The notes below the pieces were generated by a model. That model searched no databases, was not told where the DNA came from, and saw only the letters and a list, made by a program, of their open reading frames with translations. This document shows positions 1-32,321 of a stretch of DNA of 64,000 nt, piece by piece; position 1 is the first letter of the stretch; each line of letters opens with the position of its first letter. Made by a program: the position numbers and the translations under genes. Source of the DNA: Leuctra nigra (Eukaryota > Arthropoda > Insecta > Plecoptera > Leuctridae); NCBI GenBank assembly GCA_934045905.1, contig OW203762.1:21546345-21610344 (forward strand), written 5' to 3'.

Positions 1-620
1 CATCCTCCATCCTCCCTCCATTCGCACCATCTCAATATCGATGGCTATTAAATTACATTTAGGGACATGAACCTGATACGAAACTTTTACTTAAGGATCT
101 TGAAACACCGTGTGCTGTGTGAAGAGATTTTTTAAAAATATTATAAAGTATCAGTTATATTCATTTATCTATGGCGACATCTATACAAATAAATGGAACC
201 TTCAATTTTTAAAAGCTATTAGAACTGATTGAATTTTTTTTATTATCCTATGAATATGTATTACAGTCATTCAATATAGCCATTCTCTGTGGATTTTGCG
301 CCAGTTTTTAATTCGTGGTTGAATAATTTGAGGACCGGAACCGGAGCCTCATTCTAGAACTGTTAAATTCCCAATTCTAATGTAATTAGATTTCATTCAA
401 TGTTTATCCTTATGGCCGTGACCGGATTCCATCAGAATGGAATTGGGAAAACGTTCTAGGATAGGTCTCCGGAGCCGAATTTTATAAAATAAAATGTTAG
501 AACGGGAACCAACCTGTATAAAATAAAATTGCAGAACCCGAAAAGTTTTATTACATGTTCGAGTCCTTGACAAATGTCAGTCCTGGATGATGAATCATCT
601 CATCTTCTTGTCCTCCACAG
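1..620. other. GK5 intron, 5' portion
   Basis: This stretch lies upstream of the first visible GK5 exon and ends in its acceptor (cctccacag, 612-620). No exon is recognisable here. Positions about 310-480 contain a loose fold-back: CCGGAGCCT and TTCTAGAAC on the left recur as reverse complements near 440-475, which suggests an old degenerate MITE. The rest is plain AT-rich sequence. Confidence 0.5.
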
Positions 621-3600
621 GGCTGTATCCGCAGATCGGCTGGAGGGTCGGCGAGGAGCTGGTGTACGTTATCGAGGGGGCCAACAGCGACACGGGGTCC
701 CTCGTCAAGTGGGCGGTGGAAGTGGGTGGGTAACATGACACGACAAGGAAGTAGTCAAATATTCACTCGAGCGTGTCGCCAACGCGGAACCAACTCTTGG
801 TCAACTTTTTAAACTCTGCGTGAATGACGCGTTTACGTCATTTTAAACGTTTTCTAAAATATGCATACAGAATATTTAATCATTTTTGGGAGTGAGACTT
901 TTAAAAATGTATTAAAGAATCTCTCCTAGAATGTGGACAACGTTTAACAAATCTTTTACAATTAATAATCCGTTGACACTAAATAAATAACATGATAGAT
1001 TTAAGATTATATACATATCTGTGTAATGATTTAATCAAAATGTCAACTACAGAATGTCATGTTAGAGACATATTTTGTCTAATCTTGTAAAGTATTGAGG
1101 ACTAATCTTAGTACTGTACACTTAGAACTAATTTATTTGCGTACGAATACTTTGTAATAATCATCAATTGAGAAGAAATCATGATCAATTGTCTCAGCTG
1201 ATTATACTCCTGTATTTCTGATCTTAGGTTTGCTGAGTGAACCTGCAGCGGCGTCGAAAACTGCATATTCCGTGCCGAATTCCAATGGACTTTTCTTCAT
1301 TCCTGCCTTCAGTGGTCTGCAGGTACTTCAGTTTCTTATCATTCTTTGCTTCACAAAATCAATAAATAATATGGAATTCAGTGTTGAGTATTTATTCTAA
1401 CATTCAAAAAGCTAGCTATGAATTGTAACATAAATCGCATTTATTGGTTTAGCAGTTTATTAATCATTAAACGTGCTAGAAATGTACAAGACGTATTTGC
1501 TTTTTTAAATGACGAGAAAATTGCAAAAATTGCACGAATACGTTATCTTTGAAGTTTGTACTTTTGCACTTTATGATAATCTAGTGGAGCGGTCGCTCCA
1601 CCCAGCCAAGTCGTACCGTACACTCACTCAACATACCGTATATGCATAATAAACTGAGGAGCAGACCAACCACTTTTACTGTAAGCAACAACACGGCATT
1701 TTCGGCCTACTGGATCTTAAAATTAGAAAATCTCACATTGTTGCGATATATCTTAATTTCGAGCTATGGCCCACCCCACTACATATACCAAATTAGGGAA
1801 CAATATGTTATGCCGTTTGCGAGCTAGAGGGCCGTGAAAAACGTGAAATTACACCCCTTTTAAAACCTATCTTGATCTGATGATGATGATGATATCAGGA
1901 AACACCGCAATCACCGCCACAGCCTAAACGGCTGAGCCGATCGATCTGAAATTTTCACCACATGTGCACTTTTGGCGTCTGAGGTGCCTTTTTATAAAAC
2001 CAACAGGAAGCCGCCATTTTGAAACCGGAAGTGACGTATTATCTCGAAAACAGCTAGACCGTTAGGAATTAAAACAGCGCCAAATGATTCAGACGGTCAT
2101 CTATATGGAATATCAATAGTTAAAGTAGAGATGTACTATTACCGAAACCGGAAATGACGTCATGAAAATGAAGAACTAGATTTAAATGACCTCTTACTAC
2201 AATAACTACATAATCAGAAGGCTTATAATGATACATAACATTTATAGAAATAAATTCTATGTGGCAGTAATTTTAGTCGCCATTTTGAAAACCGGAAGTG
2301 ATACCATATCTCGAAAACGGCTGGACTGATTGTAACGAAGCTTGCGCAATTCTTCATGGAATATCACTTTAAGCTTAGGTATATTGAGCACCAAACACAA
2401 TTTTTCGTATAAACCAATTCGGAAATGGCGTATTTTTTAAAAGTAATTGGTCATTGTTGCTCCGATGTGTGTTACAAGTTGTGTAAATAAACTAAAAAAA
2501 TAAGTTATATCCCCATAAAAAACACTCCGTGTAAAAATACCCGCCAAGTCTCTTCAACTATAAAAAAATAGAAGACATCTAAAAATTCAACACTGAAAAG
2601 AAGTGATATCAAAAAATGAGCCAAGTCAAAACTTAATTTTAAAAACCAAAATATACTTGGCGCATCGTTTTTAAGGGCATTATAGGTATATTATATATAT
2701 TTAGGTACATTTAATTTTTGGCATATGCTTCTATACTATTTATATACACGATGCGCCAAGTATATTTTGGTTTTTAAAATTAAGTTTTGACTTGGCTCAT
2801 TTTTTGATATCACTTCTTTTCAGTGTTGAATTTTTAGATTTCTTCTATTTTTTATAGTTGAAGAGACTTGGCGGGTATTTTTACACGGAGTGTTTTTTAT
2901 GGGTCTTACCTAGTTAAGATTATGATAAGATGCAAACAAACATACAAATGTAACTCTGGGCGCTCCATTCAGATGAAATTGGAATCTACGTTTTAAGAAA
3001 TTATTATTGTGAAGAAAACGCAAAACGCACTTTGCGTAAATGCAAAAACCGCACCGCAAAACCCGCACAATTTTGTAAGCTATAAATAACTGTGTTGAAA
3101 AGAATCTGTTGATTCTATATAAACGACACCGAAAATACAGAATAAAATCTTTCAATTTCAAGCTTAAGCTAAATCTATCACAATTCATAAAATAATTCCT
3201 GTCCAACACAAGTTCACAACAATTATTTATCCATATTTAAATCCACAAACAAATGTTTTGTCGACTTTTAAGATCAAAATGTCATTCGGAAACACTTTTG
3301 ACAGAAATGATTGTTTACATCATGGGCGCCATTTTGCACGGCCACTGAGATGTCATGCTGCTGCATCAGCTGCATGCATAGTCAGTAGCGCTTGCAATAC
3401 AGAAGGCGGTGATAATCGAGACACCCGAGCGCCAATGCACGGATGAGACGATCGGTATACCAGTGAAACACCCGTTCGAACTGTCTTATGGAGAATTTAG
3501 CATTGACGAACGGAAACGGTGATACTACACTTTCCAAAAACATTAATTTTCGAGCGGCAATTTTAAAATATAGAACGTTATGGAATTTTTACTCATTTTT

Positions 3601-6600
3601 ACATTGTACACCTGACCGCAGTTTCAAGCTTAATTTATCGTACTATATAGCGTAGCACTTACTTCAAAATATTTGTGTGTGTGAACCATTGTAATTTCCT
3701 AATTTTTCTTCTTGGATGAATACGTATGAAATCTTGGTTGGAATGTAATGATATATTGTGCACCCTGCAATTATCATATGTGTGAAGATGTAACTGTCTC
3801 GTATGTACCAGGCGCCCATCAACGACTACCAGGCCGCCGCCGGGTTCCTGGGTTTGAAGCCCGACACGACGCGTGAGCACATGGTCAGAGCCGTCATGGA
3901 GAGCATCGTGTTCCGCATCGTGCAGCTGTATTGGACGTTACAGGAGGAGGCCAAGTTCACGTACACCACCATCCGGTACGTACTCACCATCTTGCACAAG
4001 GCAGGGGGGGGGGCGGGGGGGGGGGGGGGGCAAGTTCACGTACACCACCATCCGGTACGTACTCACCTTCTTGCACAAGGCAGTGGGGGGATGGTGTATT
4101 GTTACTTGGGGGGAAGGGGGGGCCTGGGGGAAGCACCCACCCCCCAGCACCATGAGGGTCCGAGCTCATAGCCCCGAAAAATGTAAGCCTATTTTTTTCT
4201 CGACAAATAACATCTAAGATGCTAAAATTGATAAATTCTCTGGAAATGATTATTATTTTGAAGTACACAATGCAGTTTGTAAATCTTTCATCGCGCGATG
4301 GTGAAGTGTACAAATTATGGAGGGATGGAAGGAACTGTCAATATATTCCCCTTGGGGTATGCCATCCCCACGCATCTCCTCCTCATCGTAAATTCGACCA
4401 CTGATATAAGGGCCAACAGCATTGCGGGAACAAATAAAAAATATAAATTATTTTGACATTCTCTTAGAAAGGATGAAATTTAACCACAAAATATTGAAAT
4501 ATCTCGAAATATATACGTGTTTTGATCTCGATGAACAGAAAACTATTCTTGTGTGATAAGCAGTCTTCACGATTCCTTAGCATTCCAAACATAAATGAAA
4601 GTAGAGACACCCACCAAGAACGACTTAAACTATGTAAATTGTGTACGCCACAGTTCTTGTCATTAATGCATCCTGTTTTTAAACCTAAATGTCAGTCCAT
4701 TATGCTAATGCGAGATTTGCTATTGAATAAGAAGGATTTTGAAAGTAACACAAATGTTGAATTATCAATTTACTGCTTGAAAATATTTACTCTGTCATTA
4801 TGGATAGAGGAGAAGAATATCGTTCATCATGGTCATTATGTAATATTTTAATATCGAATTCTTCCAGGTGCACATCTTGTGAACTGGCTACCAGGCGCGT
4901 AGGAACTACTTTGGGGGGGGGGGGGGGGGGGGCTGAGTGCGTAGCCCTGAGTTTTAGCCTCGCATGGCGTTTTATAGGATTTATACAACTTAACATTGAT
5001 TACAACAAATAACGCCCCAGTTGTTGCCCCGCAGGGTTCTTACAATTTATATGTAATTCTCGGACGCAAAACCTAATTTCTTCACAATGAATGGGCCTGC
5101 TGGCAATGAGTAGATATCTAATTGGCGTCTAAACAATGCAAAGTGAGTGACTGTTCTTCTCGTGTTGCTTGCAGCTTGGACGGAGGAGTTTCTGGCTGTG
5201 ACTTCGTCGCTCAGCTTTTAGCTGACATGACAGGACTGCAGGTGGAGAGACCGAGGACTACTGAGATGTCCGTGCTAGGAGCCGGCTTCCTGGCTGGCAT
5301 GCAAGCAGGTATGTCTCATATACTCATGTCACAGGGTTCAAGGTCATCCACATGCTGACATGACAGGACTGCAGGTGGAGAGACCGAGGACTACTGAGAT
5401 GTCCGTGCTAGGAGCCGGCTTCCTGGCTGGCATGCAAGCAGGTATGTCTCATATACTCATGTCACAGGGTTCAAGGTCATCCACATGCTGACATGACAGG
5501 ACTTCAGGTGGAGAGACCGAGGACTACTGAGATGTCCGTGCTAGGAGCCGGCTTCCTGGCTGGCATGCAAGCAGGTATGTCTCATATACTCATGTCACAG
5601 GGTTCAAGGTCATCCACATGCTGACATGACAGGACTTCAGGTGGAGAGACCGAGGACTACGGAGATGTCCGTGCTAGGAGCCGGCTTCCTGGCTGGCATG
5701 CAAGCAGGTATGTCTCATATACTCATGTCACAGGGTTCAAGGTCATCCACATGCTGACATGACAGGACTGCAGGTGGAGAGACCGAGGACTACTGAGATG
5801 TCCGTGCTAGGAGCCGGCTTCCTGGCTGGCATGCAAGCAGGTATGTCTCATATACTCATGTCACAGGGTTTAAGGTCATCCACATGCTGACATGACAGGA
5901 CTGCCGGTGGAGAGACCGAGGACTACGGAGATGTCCGTGCTAGGAGCCGGCTTCCTGGCTGGCATGCAAGCAGGTATGTCTCATATACTCATGTCACAGG
6001 GTTCAAGGTCATCCACATGCTGACATGACAGGACTGCAGGTGGAGAGACCGAGGACTACTGAGATGTCCGTGCTAGGAGCCGGCTTCCTGGCTGGCATGC
6101 AAGCAGGTATGTCTCATATACTCATGTCCCAGGGTTTAAGGTCATCCACATGCTGACATGACAGGACTGCCGGTGGAGAGACCGAGGACTACGGAGATGT
6201 CCGTGCTAGGAGCCGGCTTCCTGGCTGGCATGCAAGCAGGTATGTCTCATACTCATGTCACAGGCGGTGGTTTATAGTCGAGGTTTTTTTTTGTCTCGGG
6301 CTTAACGTCGCACTGTTCTGCAGCGAGGCTAATGGCGACGGATGAATGATTATGAGGATGATTGGGAGATGATTGTGAAGAGTAGGTAAGGATGGAAGGT
6401 GGGAAGGAGACGGTCGTGGCCTATTAGTAGGGTACCTTCCCAGCATTTGCCTGTCGACTGAGGGAAAACCACGAAAAAACCTCAGTCAGGAAGGACGGCC
6501 GCGGGAATCGAACCCGGGCCTCCGGAATACAAGTTCAGAGCGTTACCACTCAGCCAACCTGTTCCGTCGAGGGTATACGCGGGTATACGCCGTATACCTA

Positions 6601-7697
6601 AAAAAGCATTTTCACTGGAAAGTATACCCAAAAAATTTGCTGAAGAGTGAAGATGTCTTACTTAAAATACTTAAAATTACTTCAAAATTACTTAAACCTT
6701 AAACTTAAAATACTTAAAACTTAAAACTTTGATACTTAAAATTTTTTTGGTGTTATACGCCTAGTTTCATTTCGTAAGCAAAAACTCAAAAAAGTTAATT
6801 TCAAATTGTCAAAAAACCAAAAAAAAACCCTGAGGGGCAAGGTGGTGCCATGCCCTCCACCACCCCAAAGCGTCAAATTATAAAATATATTGAATATTTT
6901 AACAAAATACGCCTCATAACGTCTTAAAATTGATTTCACAGGGTCCAAAAACCAAAAATCGCCCTGCGGGGCTCCAAGGGAACAATTTTCCTTACCTTGC
7001 CCCCCCCTCCCCCCCCCAAACCTGGCAGAAATCCTGCGGACGCCCATGGTAGCGTATACCCAAAAAAAATATTAGGACTAAACCAGTACCACTGGTCACA
7101 GGGTTCAAGATCATCCACATCACATGCAGGCACATGCTACTCATGTTTCAATGTTTCAATGTTTCTTCGTACTCGTACCTGGTTAATTTATGCTTTGATA
7201 TTTTCGTACTGAAATTAAATAACTAGTAGTTCCGACAAAAAATCTTTTGGAGGTGAAAACTGGCAAATTACATTGAAACTTGCATGTAGATAATAGTGCA
7301 ACTTATTATATGCTGCACGCTCACTTCAAGGTAGGTGTCATGATCATGAATAATTAGTCGGTACTTTCATCTTCAAAAATTAAATTTAAACAAAAAAGAT
7401 AGGAAGTGTGGGTCCGACGAAAACAAGTCCTCGCCTTTAGTGTGATCTGCCAAAAGGCCGAAGTTATAATACTAAGTTACTAGATATTGACCCTTACAGC
7501 TAATGGTGATAAGGTTCAATATCCGATGTGTTGCAGGCGTTTGGTCATCTAAAGACGAGCTGATCGCGCTGCGGCAGATCGACCAAGTGTTCCATCCCCG
7601 GGAGAAGATCGGCGAGGAGTACCGCAGCATCCTGGCCATCTGGACCAGCGCCGTCGACAGATTCCTCCGGTGGCACGAAGATCACCCGAATATATGA
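621..7697 (+). CDS. GK5: glycerol kinase 5 (FGGY family), C-terminal half, 5 exons; 5' end outside the window
   Basis: This is a putative ATP:glycerol phosphotransferase of the FGGY sugar-kinase family, subtype GK5. Exons are 621-725, 1228-1322, 3812-3975, 5175-5308 and 7537-7697. Phases join without interruption and the stop is TGA at 7695. About 219 codons are visible, covering the C-terminal half of the kinase. Recognisable parts are GLLSEPAAAS with IPAFSGLQ (exons 1-2), APINDYQAAAGFLGLKP and the helix MVRAVMESIVFR (exon 3), RLDGGVSGCDFVAQ, which matches the family's GG nucleotide-binding loop, then SVLGAGFLAGMQAG (exon 4) and the W...EL..LRQ tail (exon 5). The order and wording match vertebrate GK5 as I know it rather than classical GK. 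The exon ends at 3975 and 5308 have been partly duplicated downstream (separate entries). AATAAA lies at 8195 and 8353. The upstream exons must lie before base 1. The assignment is firm; whether the enzyme is active cannot be judged from half a protein. Confidence 0.9.
1880..2500. repeat. degenerate internal repeat in GK5 intron 2
   Basis: Two related segments appear here. The first, at 2010-2060, has GCCATTTTGAAACCGGAAGT followed by 'tctcgaaaacagctagaccg'. The second, at 2278-2325, has GCCATTTTGAAAACCGGAAG followed by 'tctcgaaaacggctggactg'. Such text is typical of a dispersed insect repeat, but I cannot name the family and see no clean termini. Confidence 0.45.
2512..2903. mobile_element. 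392-bp fold-back/MITE with about 155-bp terminal inverted repeats
   Basis: The left end CCCATAAAAAACACTCCGTG is exactly reverse-complemented at 2884-2903. The arms (about 2512-2668 and 2749-2903) remain near-identical inwards, including the TACTTGGCGCATCG segment beside the loop. About 80 bp of AT-rich loop separates them. There is no coding potential. I could not find a convincing target-site duplication (flanks tatatc and tcttacc), so the superfamily is open. It sits in GK5 intron 2. Arms this similar mean a recent insertion or selection for pairing. Confidence 0.75.
3944..4165 (+). repeat. partial duplication of GK5 exon 3 end plus donor, with G-rich tract
   Basis: The exon 3 tail and its splice donor (about 3950-3990, caagttcacgtacaccacca then tccggtacgtactcacc) are repeated almost base for base at 4031-4068. 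A run of G (about 4004-4030) separates the copies. The copied donor CGgtacgt is intact but has no acceptor of its own. Positions 4085-4170 continue into a G/C-rich transposon-like sequence (ggcctgggggaagcaccc) that also recurs in style near 21620. Open frames here are low-complexity artefacts. Confidence 0.7.
4891..4932. mobile_element. solo/remnant hAT-type end followed by poly-G
   Basis: CAGGCGCGTAGGAA at 4891-4904 equals the inverted terminal repeat of the complete hAT-type element at 40160-40959. A run of about 20 G follows directly at 4912-4931. The partner end is not evident, so this is a truncated or internally collapsed copy in GK5 intron 3. Confidence 0.5.
5222..6262 (+). repeat. 133-bp tandem array, about 8 copies, derived from a GK5 exon and its donor
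   Basis: The unit is about 133 bp. It begins with ctgacatgacaggactgcag, contains the last two thirds of GK5 exon 4 (down to GGCATGCAAGCAG), the splice donor gtatgtctcatatactcatg, and about 40 bp of intron ending in atccacatg. Eight near-identical copies start near 5222, 5355, 5488, 5621, 5754, 5887, 6020 and 6153. Only the first has the real acceptor at 5174. Copies differ by a few point changes (gactgcag, gacttcag or gactgccg; actgag or acggag; gtcacag or gtcccag). Each carries a usable donor and, in most, a tgcag/ttcag that could act as a cryptic acceptor. The array is then interrupted by SINE and other insertions. The original intron flank resumes near 7098 (cacagggttcaagatcatcc). Confidence 0.93.
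6285..6568 (-). mobile_element. tRNA-derived SINE, copy 1
   Basis: Read on the minus strand, this has a tRNA-like head with box A TGGCTGAGTGGTAACGCTC and box B GGGTTCGATTCCC. It continues with a conserved middle (CTGAGGTTTTTTCGTGG, TCCCTCAGTCGACAGGCAAA) and ends in ATTAGCCTCGCTGCAGAACA-GTGCGACGTTAAGCCC with an A-rich tail. It is about 90% identical to the copy at 9517-9777, which fixes the boundaries. The head, body and the GTGCGACGTTAAGC 3' domain resemble SINEs that I associate with many insects. It is transcribed by Pol III, mobilised by a partner LINE, and non-coding. Confidence 0.88.
6577..7063. mobile_element. putative TIR element next to the SINE
   Basis: GAGGGTATACGC at about 6577 faces GCGTATACCC at 7052-7061. 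Between them is sequence of the same style as the hAT-type element at 11545 (ccctgcggggc, a run of C near 7004-7017, 'aaaaccaaaaa' spacers). There is no clean target-site duplication, so limits are approximate. The open frames here are low-complexity. Confidence 0.4.
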
Positions 7698-8380
7698 CAT
7701 CCGATACGCCACGCCCGCCATTATGCGGGCGGGGTTAAGGTAGTGCCTCAAGTGACGTGATTTCTATCATTCCCCATTGTCAAAGGAGGCTGTTTTCGGT
7801 AGATGTACTCGATTATTCGAACGAGGTAATTTTAAGTGATATTAAAATACATTTTGCAATATTTGAAAATGTATTTTTAAGACTGAGAGCAGCTAATAGC
7901 GGTACAATTTCTTGAACAACTTCTGTGTCACATTCGCACTTTTCATACAATTGTGTATTTATTTACACGATGCAACTTCTTGTCACAGAACTTGAGCTCA
8001 ACTTTTATATAATTTAGAACATGTTCTATTAATTTCTATCAAGAAAAAGTGTGGCACAGACGCTGAAGAAGGAGTTGCTCCGTGTAAATTGGGCTTAAAC
8101 AATATAATATATACACAAATTAGTTAGTTGCATTGAAAGTTGAGTAAGATGTTACATGTTTTGTGATTTGGGGTACTCCAAAAGTATAACTGTAAATAAA
8201 AAAAAACCTGTTCCTGGTATTATTGATTTAAATCTTCTTCAAAATTACTTGCCTTTAGTGTAAATATACGAAACACATTATTATATGAGGCACAGTTATT
8301 GTAAATGAAATTTTATAAAATTCATTGCATCATTACGACATTGTACATAATGAATAAAGATATTCTGATTCTTAACTATG
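7698..8380 (+). other. GK5 3' untranslated region
   Basis: This follows the GK5 stop codon. Canonical AATAAA hexamers occur at 8195-8200 and 8353-8358, the second followed by T-rich sequence. A 3' end near 8220 or 8375 is therefore expected. The distance (0.5-0.7 kb) is ordinary. Confidence 0.5.
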
Positions 8381-9516
8381 TAGACTTTGTGCTCCTTTGA
8401 TCCTTGTTTATCCTTGATTATAACCTATGCAAAACCTTCCATCAGTTTGTTTCTTCTACCGGAACGGTTGCATAATGTGAGATTCTACACATAACATACA
8501 TTGGTCTAATTATTGGTAATTAACAGAGAGAAGATAATCATGACCTTCACGTATTTTGGTTTTATGTAATTCCCAAAATATAATGGCCCATTTTCTATTT
8601 TCATAATATAGAAGGATTTTCTGATAAGCATGTTATTTTTCAAAATGTATTACAATAATAGGAAAATGTACTTAGTCTTTCGATAGTCTGCGAAACCAGT
8701 AGTTAAGTTTTAAGCGGTCATTCGAGGATTGTCATTGATTGTTGCCAATGCCATGGCAATATAGTAATTAGTAATTGACTGTTTAAAAGTTAGCCAGGCA
8801 ATGAAAAACTGGCCCTAAGTAAGATTCGATTATTGGGATTGGTTTACATTTTATTTATCATGTTAATTACTTTTAAAAATCCGCAAGTGCTTTTAATTTT
8901 TCATTTTAGCTTTCGATTCATTTGTCTGATAATTAATTTTTAAAAATCAATAAGTTGGTAATTATTATTTTTTATATTATTTTATTTTAAATTCGGAAAG
9001 TAGGCATTTTAGGATTTGTATTGATTTCTCATGTTTTTGTAAATTTTTTATATGCGTTCCATTTTTTAAAAGTACGTCTTTTTATTATTTACACACCATT
9101 AGTTGCATTGCAACACACACTGCTAATACATTTAATTTATTTTCTATTATTCATAATATAATAGGATTTTCTGATAGTCATGTTATTTTTGGGATCAAAC
9201 AAAAACTCGTTACAAATCCGCACACTTCTTGCTTAGGTATGTTAATCTATTCGAATCATTTAAGTTTCTTGCAACAGGATCTTTTCAAGGGCAAAACCAC
9301 CAGCAAACCTGATCAATGCAATTAATCAGTAATAGAAAATATATGACTGAAGGTTATCTCTTGAATCTAATTGAGTACATAGAAAATTATTTTCTCACAC
9401 CAGCCAGGATAAGATTTACGTTTTGCTGAAAAACAAATTTCAATTGTAAAGAGTTCACTTTCATGTTTTGCAGAAAATTAATTGTTTAAAAGGATTACTT
9501 CACGTAAAATGTATTT
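8381..9516. other. intergenic AT-rich spacer
   Basis: I see no exon, RNA gene or transposon end here. A short motif, attatagaaggattttctgataagcatgtt-like, occurs twice (about 8604-8634 and 9153-9185). This hints at a very old duplicated repeat. Confidence 0.4.
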
Positions 9517-9777
9517 TTTGTCTGGGGCTTAACGTCGCACTGTTCTGCAGCGAGGCTAATGGCGACGGATGAATGATTATGATGATGATTGGGAGATGAT
9601 GGTGAAGAGTAGGTAAGGATGGAAGGTGGGAAGGAGGCTGTTAGTAGGGTACCTCCCAACATTTGCCTGTCGACTGAGGGAATACCACGAAAAAACCCCA
9701 GTCAGGAAGGACGGCCGCGGGAATCGAACCCGGGCCTCCGGAATACAAGCTCAGAGCGTTACCACTCAGCCAACCTG
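9517..9777 (-). mobile_element. tRNA-derived SINE, copy 2
   Basis: This is the second copy of the SINE at 6285-6568. Box A (TGGCTGAGTGGTAACGCTCT) and box B (GGGTTCGATTCCC) lie near 9775-9720 on the minus strand. The ATTAGCCTCGCTGCAG/GTGCGACGTTAAGC tail ends at about 9520. It lacks about 20 bp of the body (after GAAGGAGGC) that copy 1 keeps. It is intergenic, between GK5 and the first ALDH3 exon. Confidence 0.88.
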
Positions 9778-9829
9778 TAAACCGCGCTTTTATGGATACA
9801 GTTTATGTTTTCACTTTCATTGAAAAATA

Positions 9830-11318
9830 AAGAAACAACGACGACAAAAATATCGAGTTGTTTTAAAAATATAACACAAATTGACCACTCAAATCGAGCA
9901 CATGGATAGCGGCCAGAAAACGAAAGTAAAAAACTATCCTACACTTTCTCTTCACTGTGTGATCTTGTATGCAAGAAGCAAGCTACAATTGCTACTAAAC
10001 TTTCTTTTGAACGTCCTTCGTAATATTGTTCTTGTAATTATTTCTGGATCAATGATCTAAGTGACATTGAAATAATAAGGAAGGAAGAAGACAGGTAGTG
10101 AAGGGTTAATTTTGATAATTATTGGGTCTGAAGGGCGATTGGTGTTGATAATTATAATAATATGTACTAAAACGAGAAAAAAGTAAAACATTATAGCACT
10201 TATTATATAATTCTCGCAGGCGTTACTTTTTAATTTCTTTAATTACAGGTATATTTTTAAAGTTGAAGACATGTCTGGATATCTTCTTGTGTTTGCTAGC
10301 GGTCTCCATTATTTCATTTGATTTGGTGTGCTCCAAAGTTTTTATATTGACTCTGAAAAGGGGAAAGGGCAGGTTCTCCTGACTCGAAGTCGCTGAATCT
10401 GGTGAGTCTCTAAATGTCTCCATCGACCCTGTTCAGGGTTAACATTTCAACACTAGAGCAATAGAGAAGAAATCAAGTCCGTAAGGTCTCTATAAATGAA
10501 TTCTATTCATTATATCCTATAATGTTTATCTTACTTCGAACGGAAAAAGTAATAGAGAGTGAAAGAAGGTTTGTCTGTTCTATGCTCGGTCATAATTTCT
10601 AAAACATTATATTTTCCATATATTTTTTCGTTACCACGGACATAACAAAATAACACATTGTATATTGCCTTTTATTATTTCTTGCAAGAAAATGCAGCCA
10701 TGTCCAATGGCTACGTTATTGCAAAGTTGTCTAAGAAAATAATAAAATATATACAAAAACAATACAATTCATTATACTACATATACTATCATTAGAATTA
10801 TTCCTTATTCTTATGAAATTATTATTTCGTGATGATTAGGTATGCTTTATTCCTTGCAATAAAATGCAACAATGTCTATGCAACAAATGAAACATAAGAA
10901 ATAAAAATGTATGGATAACATGTAAACAATGCAATTTATTTTATTACTTCTCGGAATCTGCTAATAACAAAATGTCAAGATATTCCCCCAAACAAACAAG
11001 TGAACATGAACTTGTATCATGGTTTAATGAACATGACCTTGCCGCATCTGTCAAGAGTGACAGTAGAGACATTGCGTGTGTGAGTGGGGTTTCATTCCAT
11101 GCCAGCCGATGCAGACAGACACACACTGTCAGTCTCTCAGCTCACATGTGAGAAGCAGGAATAGACCGCAGCTCAAGTTCTATTACTGTCTAGTTCCCTT
11201 CCGTACTGTCAACTTACTTAGTTTAAAATATTCAAGTTTGCTTAGCGACGAGTGAAAGAAGTGACGGATATCATTATACCGAGTTGATGTAATTCAGGTT
11301 GGATGACTTTTAACCCCG
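9830..11318 (+). promoter_or_regulatory. spacer and presumed promoter/5' UTR of the distal ALDH3 first exon
   Basis: No coding exon is visible. The last about 250 bp before the ATG at 11319 are less AT-rich than their surroundings and should contain a 5' UTR. I see no TATA box or initiator I would defend. The 10.1-10.9 kb part is featureless apart from direct AT-rich similarity between about 10665-10760 and 10845-10940 (cttgcaa..aaaatgcaac..atgtc). Confidence 0.3.

Positions 11319-32321
<21,003 letters not shown>

Noticed and set aside
2512..2903. piggyBac-type classification of the fold-back because its ends start with CCC
   Set aside because: The flanks do not show the required TTAA duplication.
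3803..4313. Several overlapping open frames on both strands around the G-rich tract
   Set aside because: They arise from the poly-G/poly-C run and from the duplicated GK5 exon end. Only the 3812-3975 exon has family support.
5222..6262. Regularly spaced repeats reminiscent of a CRISPR array
   Set aside because: The units are 133 bp with no variable spacers, contain eukaryotic coding sequence and a splice donor, and sit in an insect gene.
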